Shown piece after piece: positions 44,069 through 52,462 of a stretch of DNA of 64,000 bases (positions are counted from its first letter, which is position 1; each line of letters starts with the position of its first letter). The position numbers and the translations under genes were made by a program. Under the pieces are notes generated by a model. It was not told the origin of the DNA and ran no database searches. It worked only from the letters and a program-made list of their open reading frames with translations. Origin of the DNA: Bacteroidaceae bacterium (GTDB lineage Bacteria > Bacteroidota > Bacteroidia > Bacteroidales > Bacteroidaceae). The stretch is from contig JAFYYH010000007.1 of assembly GCA_017557635.1 (NCBI GenBank), positions 56,686 to 120,685 of the forward strand, written 5' to 3'.

Positions 44069-46705
44069 TTATTTCTTGACAGTTAAGTCAACGCTCTGAA
44101 GGTCAGCGTCAAGTGATGAGCCGCCGTACATGATTCTGTAGCGTCCGGGGCGGAACTTGAGTCCGTCGGTAGCCTCGTCATAGAAACTGAAAGCCTCCTT
44201 GTTGAGCTCAACCTTAACGGTTTTGGTCTGTCCGGCGCCGATGTTCACGCGTGCGAATCCGGCCAGTGACTTGATGGGAGCACCTGCATCGTCAAGTGAC
44301 TTGACATAAACCTGGATAACCTCATCACCGTCAATCTTACCGGTGTTGGTAACGGGAACGGTCAGTGTCATTGACTGTGCCTTACCGGCAGTCTTGGCCT
44401 TACCGTACTTGAAGGTTGTATAACTCAGACCGTAACCGAAAGCATACAGAGGCTCGCCCTTGAAGTAACGGTAGGTGCGGTTGTTCATAGAGTAGTCCTG
44501 GAAATCAGGAAGCTGGTCGGTAGACTTGTAGAAGGTAACCGGCAGACGGCCTGCAGGGTTGTAGTTACCGAACAGTACATCGCCTACGGCCTCGCCGCAA
44601 GCCTGACCGCCGTACCATGCCTGGATAAGGGCGTCATACTTGCTCTCTACATTACCGAATCCGATGGCACTGCCTGATACGTTTACCAGAACGATGGGCT
44701 TGCCGGTAGCGTCCAACTCAGCCAGCAGCTGCTGCTGGATCTCGGGGAGCTCAATCTCTGAACGGTCATGACCTTCACCCTCTATGTCCGATGAGATACC
44801 GCTTACCATGATGATTACATCGGCCGGAGCGATCTTCTTGATAACGCTGGGGAAGTCAACCGGACCGCGGCTGTAGATATCGAATGAGAATGATGCTGAA
44901 CGTGCCTCGGGCTGTACCAGGTCAATGTAGATGTTGTAGGTTTTGCCCTCCTCAACGTGGAATGTGGTGGATGCACCGCCACGGCCACCGCCGAATCCGC
45001 CGAAACCGCCGCCGAATCCGCCACGGCCACCGCCCTGACCGGCATTCTTGGCAATGGTGTCACCGTTCAGGATGAAGTTGTAACGTGAACTGCCGCGTAC
45101 GTTGTAAACCATATCGCCGGTGTAATCGGCAACGAAACTGCCGGTGTACTTGGCTGAGAATCCGGTCATGTTTACGCCGTCAGCCCAGGGGCAGTCCTCA
45201 TGTGCCAGAGCGGGTGATGTGGTGTTCAGGCTCAGAGGCTCGTCATAGTCAACCTTGGCTGCTACGGCACCGGTCCAGTCAAGAGTATTGAAGTACTCTG
45301 CATGCAGACCCTTGCCACCGTTGATCTCTGATACATAATGCTTTGTGATATAGGGAACGTTCAGGTCGCAACCCTTCTCGTAGATGATCTTTGCACCGGG
45401 AGCGGCCTCACGGATACCGTCCAGGATGGTCTTGGTGTTGGCTGCTGAAGGATAGCCGTTGTAGTTACCCAGGATAACGCGTGCATCGTCGGCGTTGGGG
45501 CCTACGACTGCAATGGTAATGTCCTTCTTGAGGGGCAGGATGTTACCGGCGTTCTTGAGCAGTACGATAGCCTCGTGGGCTGCCTTGCTTGCAAGAGCAG
45601 TGTGGGCGGGGCTGCTCAGGTCATCCAGGCCGAGATTTGCCCAGGGCAGGTCCTCGGCGGGATCAAACATACCCAGCTCAAAACGGGCCTTGAGGATGCG
45701 GCGTACGCTTACGTCGATATCAGCCTCAGTGATAAGACCCTGCTGAATGGCCTGTGTGAGTGAACGGTAACTTGTACCGCACTCAATGTCGGCACCTGAA
45801 AGAACGGCGTCGGCCGATGCGCTTGCGGCATCCTTGTGAGTGCCGTGCTGACGTGCGTTGAAGAAGTCGCCGATGGCACCGCAGTCAGTTACGACCAGGC
45901 CCTGGAAACCCCATTTGTTGCGCAGAATGTCCTGCAGCAGACGGTCGCTGGCGCAGCAGGGATCACCCTCATAACGGTGATATGCGCACATAACCTCCTG
46001 TACGTTACCGTCCTGAACCAGGCTCTTGAAAGCGGGCAGGTAGGTCTCCCACAGGTCACGGCCAGATACGGTTACGTCAAACTGATGACGCAGGGGCTCG
46101 GGACCGCTGTGAACTGCATAGTGCTTGGCGCATGAGTGTAGCTTGAGGTATTTTGAGTCATTACCCTGCATACCCAGAACGGTCTGGGTACCCATTACTG
46201 AGTTCAGGTAGGGATCCTCACCGGGAGTCTCCTGGCCACGACCCCAGCGCGGGTCACGGAAGATGTTTACATTGGGGCACCAGAATGAGAGTCCGTTGTG
46301 CCAGATGCTTCCGTTGGGCTGTGTAACGCCCAGCTGATGATGGTCAGTGGTGTTCCATACGGCGCGGGCCTCATCGGACACTGCGCTGTAGATCTCATAC
46401 TGCTGGGGTGCATCGAATGTGGCACCCAGGGCGATTACCTGCGGGAATACGGTTACGTCATCATAGCAGATTCCGTGGCAGGCCTCGTTCCACCAGTTGT
46501 AGGCGGGTATGTCCAGACGGTCCACAGAGATGGAGCCGTTCATCATGAGTCCTATCTTCTCCTCGGGGGTGAGAATTGAAAGCAGGTTGTCAACTCTTTT
46601 GTCAAAAGACAATTTTGGATCTTGGAAAGGATAATCATAAGTCTGGCCGATGGCGGGCATCATTGAAACAGCCAGAAGGCATGAAAATAACAGGGTTTTC
46701 TTCAT
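44069..46705 (-). CDS. GH3 beta-glycosidase with PA14-like insert and Gly-Phe loop
   Basis: An 878-residue secreted enzyme (signal peptide to about residue 20). The GH3 barrel has KHYAVHSGP (residues 194-202) and the nucleophile Asp274 in VVTDCGAIGD; the second domain has the GxGxDR-like EGEGHDRSEIEL. A PA14-like module (about 465-610, HAEYFNTLDW) is inserted, and inside it residues 557-577 form a GGRGGFGGGF-type loop. A fibronectin-III-like domain ends the protein. Likely beta-xylosidase or beta-glucosidase finishing xylan or glucan breakdown begun by the GH10 and GH43 enzymes. Confidence 0.9.
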   Translation of the reverse strand: MKKTLLFSCLLAVSMMPAIGQTYDYPFQDPKLSFDKRVDNLLSILTPEEKIGLMMNGSISVDRLDIPAYNWWNEACHGICYDDVTVFPQVIALGATFDAPQQYEIYSAVSDEARAVWNTTDHHQLGVTQPNGSIWHNGLSFWCPNVNIFRDPRWGRGQETPGEDPYLNSVMGTQTVLGMQGNDSKYLKLHSCAKHYAVHSGPEPLRHQFDVTVSGRDLWETYLPAFKSLVQDGNVQEVMCAYHRYEGDPCCASDRLLQDILRNKWGFQGLVVTDCGAIGDFFNARQHGTHKDAASASADAVLSGADIECGTSYRSLTQAIQQGLITEADIDVSVRRILKARFELGMFDPAEDLPWANLGLDDLSSPAHTALASKAAHEAIVLLKNAGNILPLKKDITIAVVGPNADDARVILGNYNGYPSAANTKTILDGIREAAPGAKIIYEKGCDLNVPYITKHYVSEINGGKGLHAEYFNTLDWTGAVAAKVDYDEPLSLNTTSPALAHEDCPWADGVNMTGFSAKYTGSFVADYTGDMVYNVRGSSRYNFILNGDTIAKNAGQGGGRGGFGGGFGGFGGGRGGASTTFHVEEGKTYNIYIDLVQPEARSASFSFDIYSRGPVDFPSVIKKIAPADVIIMVSGISSDIEGEGHDRSEIELPEIQQQLLAELDATGKPIVLVNVSGSAIGFGNVESKYDALIQAWYGGQACGEAVGDVLFGNYNPAGRLPVTFYKSTDQLPDFQDYSMNNRTYRYFKGEPLYAFGYGLSYTTFKYGKAKTAGKAQSMTLTVPVTNTGKIDGDEVIQVYVKSLDDAGAPIKSLAGFARVNIGAGQTKTVKVELNKEAFSFYDEATDGLKFRPGRYRIMYGGSSLDADLQSVDLTVKK
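44975..45037 (-). repeat. Gly-Phe-rich coding repeat in the GH3 enzyme
   Basis: Codes about 21 residues of Gly with Phe and Arg inside a loop of the PA14-like module. Similar runs occur in the GH10 lipoprotein (11575-11739) and the flavin reductase (54464-54526). Confidence 0.85.
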
Positions 46706-46746
46706 ATTTTATTGTTTAAGATTTGATCTGGTTAGTTATGGGAAGC

Positions 46747-46754
46747 CAAATATA
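46747..46754 (-). promoter_or_regulatory. -7 promoter element for the GH3 gene
   Basis: TATATTTG on the minus strand, 41 bases before the ATG. Confidence 0.55.
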
Positions 46755-46840
46755 CGGATTGATTTTAATATGAGACTCCAGTCTGTCTGTTTAGTTTAAG
46801 TTAGTATATATTTATCCAATAAAAATGTAGAAATAATGCA

Positions 46841-46869
46841 TTTGGAAATAGGGAAAAGTCTTACATTTG
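46841..46869 (+). promoter_or_regulatory. Promoter of the rseC-rnf operon (-33 and -7 elements)
   Basis: TTTG at 46841-46844 and TACATTTG at 46862-46869, 17 bases apart and 26 bases before the rseC ATG. The 190-base divergent gap holds this and the GH3 promoter. Confidence 0.55.
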
Positions 46870-46895
46870 TAGGATAAAACTGTACAAGGGTATTC

Positions 46896-47309
46896 ATGGC
46901 GCAGGACATTAGGCACGAAGGCGTAATAGACTCTGTTGAGGGTCAGACCGTTATAGTACGCATTACGCAGTCATCGGCCTGTGGAGGGTGCCAGGCAAGG
47001 AACATTTGCCGTGCTGCCGAGTCAAAGGACAAACTGGTTGAGGTACACAGTGCCGATGTCTCCGGTTTCCAGGCAGGACAGACGGTGATGATTGCCGGTG
47101 CGGAGAGCCTGGGAATGAAAGCCGTGGCTTTTGCTTTCGGCCTGCCGCTGGTGCTCCTGGTTGCCGCGCTCGTTACGGCGATGGCCGTATCGGGAAGCGA
47201 GAAAGCGGCTGCCATTGCCGCGCTTGGCATATTGGTTCCTTATTACGTTGTTCTGTTCCTGTTGAGAGACAGGATCAAGAGGGACTTCCAATTCAGAATT
47301 ATTAGGTAA
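46896..47309 (+). CDS. rseC: RseC/SoxR-reducing-system family protein
   Basis: A 137-residue protein with three N-terminal cysteines in SACGGCQARNIC (Cys29, 32, 38), two membrane helices (about 75-95 and 102-122) and a short tail. RseC-type proteins are part of the SoxR-reducing system in enterobacteria and lie at the head of rnf operons in Bacteroidales, where they probably help reduce or protect Fe-S clusters. The rnfB start follows by seven bases. Confidence 0.88.
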   Translation: MAQDIRHEGVIDSVEGQTVIVRITQSSACGGCQARNICRAAESKDKLVEVHSADVSGFQAGQTVMIAGAESLGMKAVAFAFGLPLVLLVAALVTAMAVSGSEKAAAIAALGILVPYYVVLFLLRDRIKRDFQFRIIR

Positions 47310-47316
47310 ACAGGAT

Positions 47317-48216
47317 ATGACGTTTATTTTGACTGCTGTTCTTGTACTCGGTGTTACCGGACTCGTGTTGGGCCTGGTACTTTATGCCGTGTCAAGAAAA
47401 TTCAAGGTTGAAGAGGACCCCAGAGTGGGTCAGATCACCGAACTTCTGCCCGGTGCGAACTGCGGCGGATGCGGATTCCCCGGATGTGCAGCCTTTGCCG
47501 CCGCGTGTGTAAAGGCCGACTCGATGGAGGGTCTCAAGTGTTCGGCATGCAAGAGTGAGGTTATGCAACAGATCGCAGCCATTACAGGTCATGCGGTAGA
47601 GGTTGGAGTTGAGAAGATTGCAGTTGTAAGGTGCAACGGTTCATGCCAGAACCGTCCCAGACCACGCACCTATGACGGAGCCAAGAGCTGCGCCGTTGCC
47701 GCCATGATGAACGGCGGTGAGACCGGCTGTTTCTTTGGCTGCCTGGGTTGCGGCGACTGTGTCAAGGCATGTAAGTTCGATGCTATCCACATGGATCCCG
47801 AGACGGGACTGCCGGTGGTTGATCAGGACAAGTGCACTGCCTGTGGTGCCTGCGCAAAGGCCTGCCCGCGCAATATCATCGAACTCCGCAACAAGAACAA
47901 ACTGGACCGCAGGGTATATGTAAGCTGCGTAAACCAGGACAAGGGTCCCGTTGCCAAGAAGGCCTGCGACGTAGCCTGCATAGGTTGCGGCAAGTGCGTA
48001 AAGGCATGCCCGTTTGAGGCCATCACACTGGAGAACAACCTGGCTTACATTGATTTCGAAAAGTGCCGTCTGTGCCGCAAGTGCGTGGACGAGTGCCCGC
48101 AGCATTCAATCATGGCCGTTAATTTCCCTCCCAAGAAGGTTGTTGAGGAACAGCCTCAGGTTCAGGAGCCTGCACAGCCTCAGGTTCAGGAGACAGAATC
48201 AAATGAAAACAATTAA
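47317..48216 (+). CDS. rnfB: Rnf complex subunit B (Fe-S)
   Basis: A 299-residue subunit with one N-terminal membrane helix, the cluster-binding GANCGGCGFPGC region (Cys49, 52, 57 and Cys74), and three further ferredoxin-like CxxCxxC groups. It takes electrons from reduced ferredoxin. The C-terminus is a Pro/Gln/Glu-rich tail. First subunit gene of the order B-C-D-G-E-A. Confidence 0.95.
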   Translation: MTFILTAVLVLGVTGLVLGLVLYAVSRKFKVEEDPRVGQITELLPGANCGGCGFPGCAAFAAACVKADSMEGLKCSACKSEVMQQIAAITGHAVEVGVEKIAVVRCNGSCQNRPRPRTYDGAKSCAVAAMMNGGETGCFFGCLGCGDCVKACKFDAIHMDPETGLPVVDQDKCTACGACAKACPRNIIELRNKNKLDRRVYVSCVNQDKGPVAKKACDVACIGCGKCVKACPFEAITLENNLAYIDFEKCRLCRKCVDECPQHSIMAVNFPPKKVVEEQPQVQEPAQPQVQETESNENN

Positions 48217-48222
48217 GGTATT

Positions 48223-49560
48223 ATGAATACTTTCAAAATAGGTGGTGTACACCCCGAGCCGAACAAGCTTACGGCCGATAAGAAGATAGAGACTCTGGCA
48301 TTGCCCCAGCAGGCTGTCTTCCCGCTGTCACAGCACATAGGCGCTCCGGCTGTACCCTGTGTACAGAAAGGTGACACTGTGCGCGTAGGAACCAGGATCG
48401 CCGAGCCCGGCGGTTTCATGTCAGCCTCAATCCATTCATCAGTATCCGGCAAGGTTGCCAAGATCGACACTATTGTAGATGCCAGCGGCTTGCGCAAGCC
48501 CGCCATCTTCATTGACGTGGAGGGTGATGAGTGGGAGCCTTCAATTGACCGTTCCGAGAAGCTGGTGCTCCAGTGCACAAAGTCACGTGAAGAGATTATC
48601 GAGTGCATCAAGAATGCAGGTATAGTAGGAATGGGCGGTGCCTGTTTCCCCACACACGTAAAGCTTTGCCCTCCCAAGGAGTGCACAATAGACACACTGA
48701 TTATTAACGCCGTCGAGTGTGAACCTTATCTTACGGCCGATCACCGTCTGATGCTGGAGCATCCTGATGAGATCATCATAGGTATCAAGGTAATACTCAA
48801 GGTTCTTGGCATTGACCGTGCAGTGATAGGCGTCGAGGCCAACAAGCCCGATGCAATAGAACTGCTCAAGTCCAAGACATCGATGGTAAGCGGTATTGAG
48901 GTGATGCCTCTGCAGATGAAATACCCGCAGGGCGGTGAGAAACAGCTCATCGAGGCTGTTACCGGCCGTCAGGTTCCGCCTCCGCCCGCACTGCCCGCAA
49001 ACGTAGGCTGCGTGGTTCAGAACGTAGGTACCGTATTCGCCATCTATGAGGCCGTAATGAAGAACAAGCCTCTCTTTGAGCGCATCGTGACCGTTACGGG
49101 CAAGAGCGTAAAGAAGCCTTGCAACCTCAAGGTAAGAATGGGTACACCGGTAAGCCAGCTGCTGGAATACGCAGGCGGTATGCCTGAAGATACAGGCAAA
49201 CTGATTTCCGGAGGTCCGATGATGGGTCGCCCGCTGCTTGACGAGACCGCACCGGTGGTGAAGGGTACATCTGGAGTTCTCCTGATTCCCGAGAAGGATG
49301 CCGCACGCCGCGAGGAGCGTAACTGCATACGTTGCGCCAAGTGCGTTCAGGCATGTCCCATGGGTCTGGAGCCCTATCTGCTTGCAACGGCTTCAGAGAA
49401 TTCAGACTGGGAGTGCGCCGAGGAGAACTGGATTATGAGCTGCATTGAGTGCGGTTGCTGTCAGAGCACCTGTCCCTCACGCAGACCTCTGCTTGACTGG
49501 GTACGTCTGGCCAAGAACAGGGTAGGCGGAATAATCCGCGCACGTAACGCTAAGAAATAA
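48223..49560 (+). CDS. rnfC: Rnf complex subunit C (NADH-binding)
   Basis: A 445-residue peripheral subunit. It has the NADH/FMN region GMGGACFPTHVKL, the VNAVECEPYLTADHRLML stretch, and two 4Fe-4S motifs near the end (CIRCAKCVQACP and CIECGCCQSTCPS). It passes electrons to NAD+ on the cytoplasmic side. Confidence 0.95.
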   Translation: MNTFKIGGVHPEPNKLTADKKIETLALPQQAVFPLSQHIGAPAVPCVQKGDTVRVGTRIAEPGGFMSASIHSSVSGKVAKIDTIVDASGLRKPAIFIDVEGDEWEPSIDRSEKLVLQCTKSREEIIECIKNAGIVGMGGACFPTHVKLCPPKECTIDTLIINAVECEPYLTADHRLMLEHPDEIIIGIKVILKVLGIDRAVIGVEANKPDAIELLKSKTSMVSGIEVMPLQMKYPQGGEKQLIEAVTGRQVPPPPALPANVGCVVQNVGTVFAIYEAVMKNKPLFERIVTVTGKSVKKPCNLKVRMGTPVSQLLEYAGGMPEDTGKLISGGPMMGRPLLDETAPVVKGTSGVLLIPEKDAARREERNCIRCAKCVQACPMGLEPYLLATASENSDWECAEENWIMSCIECGCCQSTCPSRRPLLDWVRLAKNRVGGIIRARNAKK

Positions 49561-49566
49561 GGAATT

Positions 49567-50550
49567 ATGGCTCAGAAACTGTATATAACAACATCTCCGC
49601 ATGTACACTGCGGTGACACCATAGAGAGGAATATGCGCTGGGTGATTGTGGCTCTGATGCCGGCACTCATCGCCTCATTCATGGTATTCGGCCTGGGTTC
49701 ACTGATCGTAACCGCTACGTCAGTTGCATCCTGCCTCTTCTTTGAGTGGTTCATAACAAGGGTGTTCCTCAAGAAGCCCTCCACTCTGGCCGACGGATCA
49801 GCCATTATAACCGGTATCCTTCTGGCATTCAACCTTCCCTCAAACCTGCCGCTCTATATGATTGTGGTTGGCGCGCTTGTGGCTATCGGAATTGGTAAGA
49901 TGGCATTCGGCGGTCTGGGTAACAACCCGTTCAACCCCGCACTTGTGGGACGTGTGTTCCTGCTCATATCATTCCCCGCCAAGATGACATCATGGCCGGT
50001 ACCCCACCAGTTTACGGCTTATGCCGATGCTGTTACAGGTGCAACTCCCATGAACCTGATAGGTCAGATTGCAGGCGGTAACACCGCAGCGATGGATCAG
50101 CTGCCCGCTTTGAAGGATCTCTTCCTGGGCGGCATAGGAGGTTGCATAGGTGAGGTGAGTGCTCTGGCACTGCTCATCGGCCTCCTGATACTTCTGTGGC
50201 GCAAGGTTATCACATGGCACATTCCTGTAACCATTCTGGCAACCGTTGCAGTGCTTACAGGTATCATGTGGCTTATCAATCCCGTGCTCTATGTCAACCC
50301 GCTCTATCACCTCTGCTCTGGCGGTCTGATGCTGGGTGCCATATTCATGGCTACAGACTATGTGACATCACCCATGACTCCCAAGGGTATGGTGTGGTAC
50401 GGTATAGGAATCGGTTTCCTTACCGTTGTGATCAGATATTTCGGTTCTTATCCGGAGGGTATGTCGTTCGCAATTCTTCTGATGAACGCCGTTACTCCGC
50501 TTATCAACAACTGGTGCAAACCTAAACGTTTCGGGGAGGCTGTAAAATGA
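49567..50550 (+). CDS. rnfD: Rnf complex subunit D (membrane, covalent FMN)
   Basis: A 327-residue membrane subunit with about nine helices. The covalent-FMN site is in VTGATPMN (Thr160). It overlaps rnfG by four bases (ATGA). Confidence 0.95.
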   Translation: MAQKLYITTSPHVHCGDTIERNMRWVIVALMPALIASFMVFGLGSLIVTATSVASCLFFEWFITRVFLKKPSTLADGSAIITGILLAFNLPSNLPLYMIVVGALVAIGIGKMAFGGLGNNPFNPALVGRVFLLISFPAKMTSWPVPHQFTAYADAVTGATPMNLIGQIAGGNTAAMDQLPALKDLFLGGIGGCIGEVSALALLIGLLILLWRKVITWHIPVTILATVAVLTGIMWLINPVLYVNPLYHLCSGGLMLGAIFMATDYVTSPMTPKGMVWYGIGIGFLTVVIRYFGSYPEGMSFAILLMNAVTPLINNWCKPKRFGEAVK

Positions 50551-51218
50551 AGAAACTGGAATCTAACATAACTAACATGGCCGTTGTGCTCACTGCCATT
50601 GCCATCGTGGCCGGCGGTCTGCTTGCCTGGGTGAACAATGTGACTGCAGGTCCCATTGAGCAGATAAACAATCAGGCCATTGAGAACGGTATCAAGAGCG
50701 TAATCCTTGGTGACCGTGACATCAAGTTCCGTGTGGAGGATCCTACCGAGAAGGAGGGTTTTGTATTCCACAATGTGTATGACATGAATGGAGACCTGCT
50801 GGGTACCGCGGTTGAATCGACCGATAAGAACGGATTCGGCGGTGCTTTCAAGGTTATGGTAGGATTTGACTCCGAGGGTAAGATCCTGGGTTATGAGGTG
50901 CTCGAGCACAGCGAGACTCCGGGACTTGGCGCTCAGGCGGGTGACTGGTTCCGCCAGAAGAGCGGTGAGGTGCAGGAGCAATCGGCCGTTACCACTCTGC
51001 TGCTGGGTGCTCCCGGCAAGCCCGGTAACCATAATATCATAGGTATGAATCCCGGTGATGACCTGATGACCGTAAGCAAGGACGGCGGCCAGGTTGATGC
51101 CATTACAGCATCTACAATCACATCAAAGGCTTTCCTGCGTGCCGTCAACGCCGCCTACAAGGCTGTGTTCGGTTACACTGCAGCCGATGGCGTGAGCGGA
51201 GCTTCATCACAGAACTAA
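50547..51218 (+). CDS. rnfG: Rnf complex subunit G (covalent FMN)
   Basis: A 223-residue subunit with an N-terminal membrane helix and a periplasmic FMN-binding domain. The flavinylation motif DAITASTITS is present (Thr190), preceded by the domain's ETPGLGA turn. It receives electrons through the membrane on the periplasmic side. Confidence 0.95.
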   Translation: MKKLESNITNMAVVLTAIAIVAGGLLAWVNNVTAGPIEQINNQAIENGIKSVILGDRDIKFRVEDPTEKEGFVFHNVYDMNGDLLGTAVESTDKNGFGGAFKVMVGFDSEGKILGYEVLEHSETPGLGAQAGDWFRQKSGEVQEQSAVTTLLLGAPGKPGNHNIIGMNPGDDLMTVSKDGGQVDAITASTITSKAFLRAVNAAYKAVFGYTAADGVSGASSQN

Positions 51219-51231
51219 AACCGATGCAACG

Positions 51232-51822
51232 ATGAACTACTTCAAGACAATAATAAACGGAATAGTCAAGGAGAATCCTACATTCGTTCTCCTTTTGGGA
51301 ATGTGTCCCACGCTGGCTACCACAACATCGGCCGTCAACGGACTTGGAATGGGTGTTGCCACTATGTTCGTGCTCATCTGCTCCAATACATTCATTTCAC
51401 TGCTCAAGAACCTGATTCCCGACGGTGTCAGAATACCTTGTTATATAGTTGTGATCGCGTCATTCGTGACACTGCTGCAGATGCTCATGCAGGCATACGT
51501 ACCTGATCTGTACAAGACGCTGGGTATTTTCATACCGCTGATTGTGGTTAACTGCATCATCCTGGGCCGTGCAGAGGCATTCGCAGCCAAGAACAACGTG
51601 CTTGCCTCAATCTGTGACGGTATCGGTATCGGCATTGGTTTCACCATCGCCCTTACACTTCTGGGATTTGTACGTGAGCTGCTTGGCAACGGTGCCGTAT
51701 TCGGCTACCGCATCTTCCCCGAGTCAATGAACATGCTCGTGTTCGTGCTGGCTCCCGGAGCATTCATTACACTTGGTCTTCTGATGGCCATCGTCAATTC
51801 AGTAAAGAACCGTAAAGCCTGA
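51232..51822 (+). CDS. rnfE: Rnf complex subunit E
   Basis: A 196-residue membrane subunit of the RnfA/RnfE (NqrD/NqrE) family with six helices, beginning IVKENPTFVLLLGMCPTLA. The conserved Cys in GMCP is a cluster ligand at the subunit interface. Confidence 0.95.
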   Translation: MNYFKTIINGIVKENPTFVLLLGMCPTLATTTSAVNGLGMGVATMFVLICSNTFISLLKNLIPDGVRIPCYIVVIASFVTLLQMLMQAYVPDLYKTLGIFIPLIVVNCIILGRAEAFAAKNNVLASICDGIGIGIGFTIALTLLGFVRELLGNGAVFGYRIFPESMNMLVFVLAPGAFITLGLLMAIVNSVKNRKA

Positions 51823-51827
51823 ACACT

Positions 51828-52448
51828 ATGGAATATTTTCTGATTTTTATCGCGGCTATATTCGTCAATAATATAGTTCTGTCCCAGTTCCTGGGCATCT
51901 GCCCGTTCCTGGGTGTTTCAAAGAAGATCAGTACCGCCGCAGGTATGGGCTTGGCCGTTACATTCGTACTTACGGTTGCGGTTATCGTTACTTACGCTTT
52001 GCAGAACTGGGTGCTCAATCCCTACGGACTGGGTTACCTTCAGACAATACTGTTCATCCTGGTGATTGCAGGTCTTGTTCAGATGCTTGAGATCATACTC
52101 AAGAAGGTTTCTCCTTCACTGTATCAGGCTCTGGGTATTTTCCTGCCTCTTATCACCACCAACTGCTGCATCCTGGGTGTATCAATCCTGGTTGCCAACG
52201 CTACCTACAACTCTCAGGGTCTTGAGCCCAACCTGCTTACAGGTGTGGCTTATGCAATCGCCACCTCAATAGGTTTCGCTCTTGCACTGATAATCTTTGC
52301 AGGTATCCGTGAGCAGCTGGCCAAGGTACGTATCCCCAAGAGCATGGAGGGTATGGCAATCGCTCTGATCACAGCGGGTCTGCTGGCTCTTGCATTCATG
52401 GGATTCAGCGGCGTGGATCATGGCATCGCCGTTGCTGCAGGACTTTAA
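51828..52448 (+). CDS. rnfA: Rnf complex subunit A
   Basis: A 206-residue partner of RnfE, beginning FLIFIAAIFVNNIVLSQFLG and ICPFLGVSKK. Six membrane helices; conserved Cys in GICP and in TTNCCILGV. It is the last rnf gene; the lipoprotein flavin reductase starts 14 bases later. Confidence 0.95.
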   Translation: MEYFLIFIAAIFVNNIVLSQFLGICPFLGVSKKISTAAGMGLAVTFVLTVAVIVTYALQNWVLNPYGLGYLQTILFILVIAGLVQMLEIILKKVSPSLYQALGIFLPLITTNCCILGVSILVANATYNSQGLEPNLLTGVAYAIATSIGFALALIIFAGIREQLAKVRIPKSMEGMAIALITAGLLALAFMGFSGVDHGIAVAAGL

Positions 52449-52462
52449 TTGAAATTAAAAAT

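Noticed and set aside
51303-51314. TGTGTCCCACGCTGG in rnfE resembles the family-3 repeat core
   Set aside because: It lies inside a conserved coding motif (GMCPTLA), has no inverted partner, and is best explained by chance.
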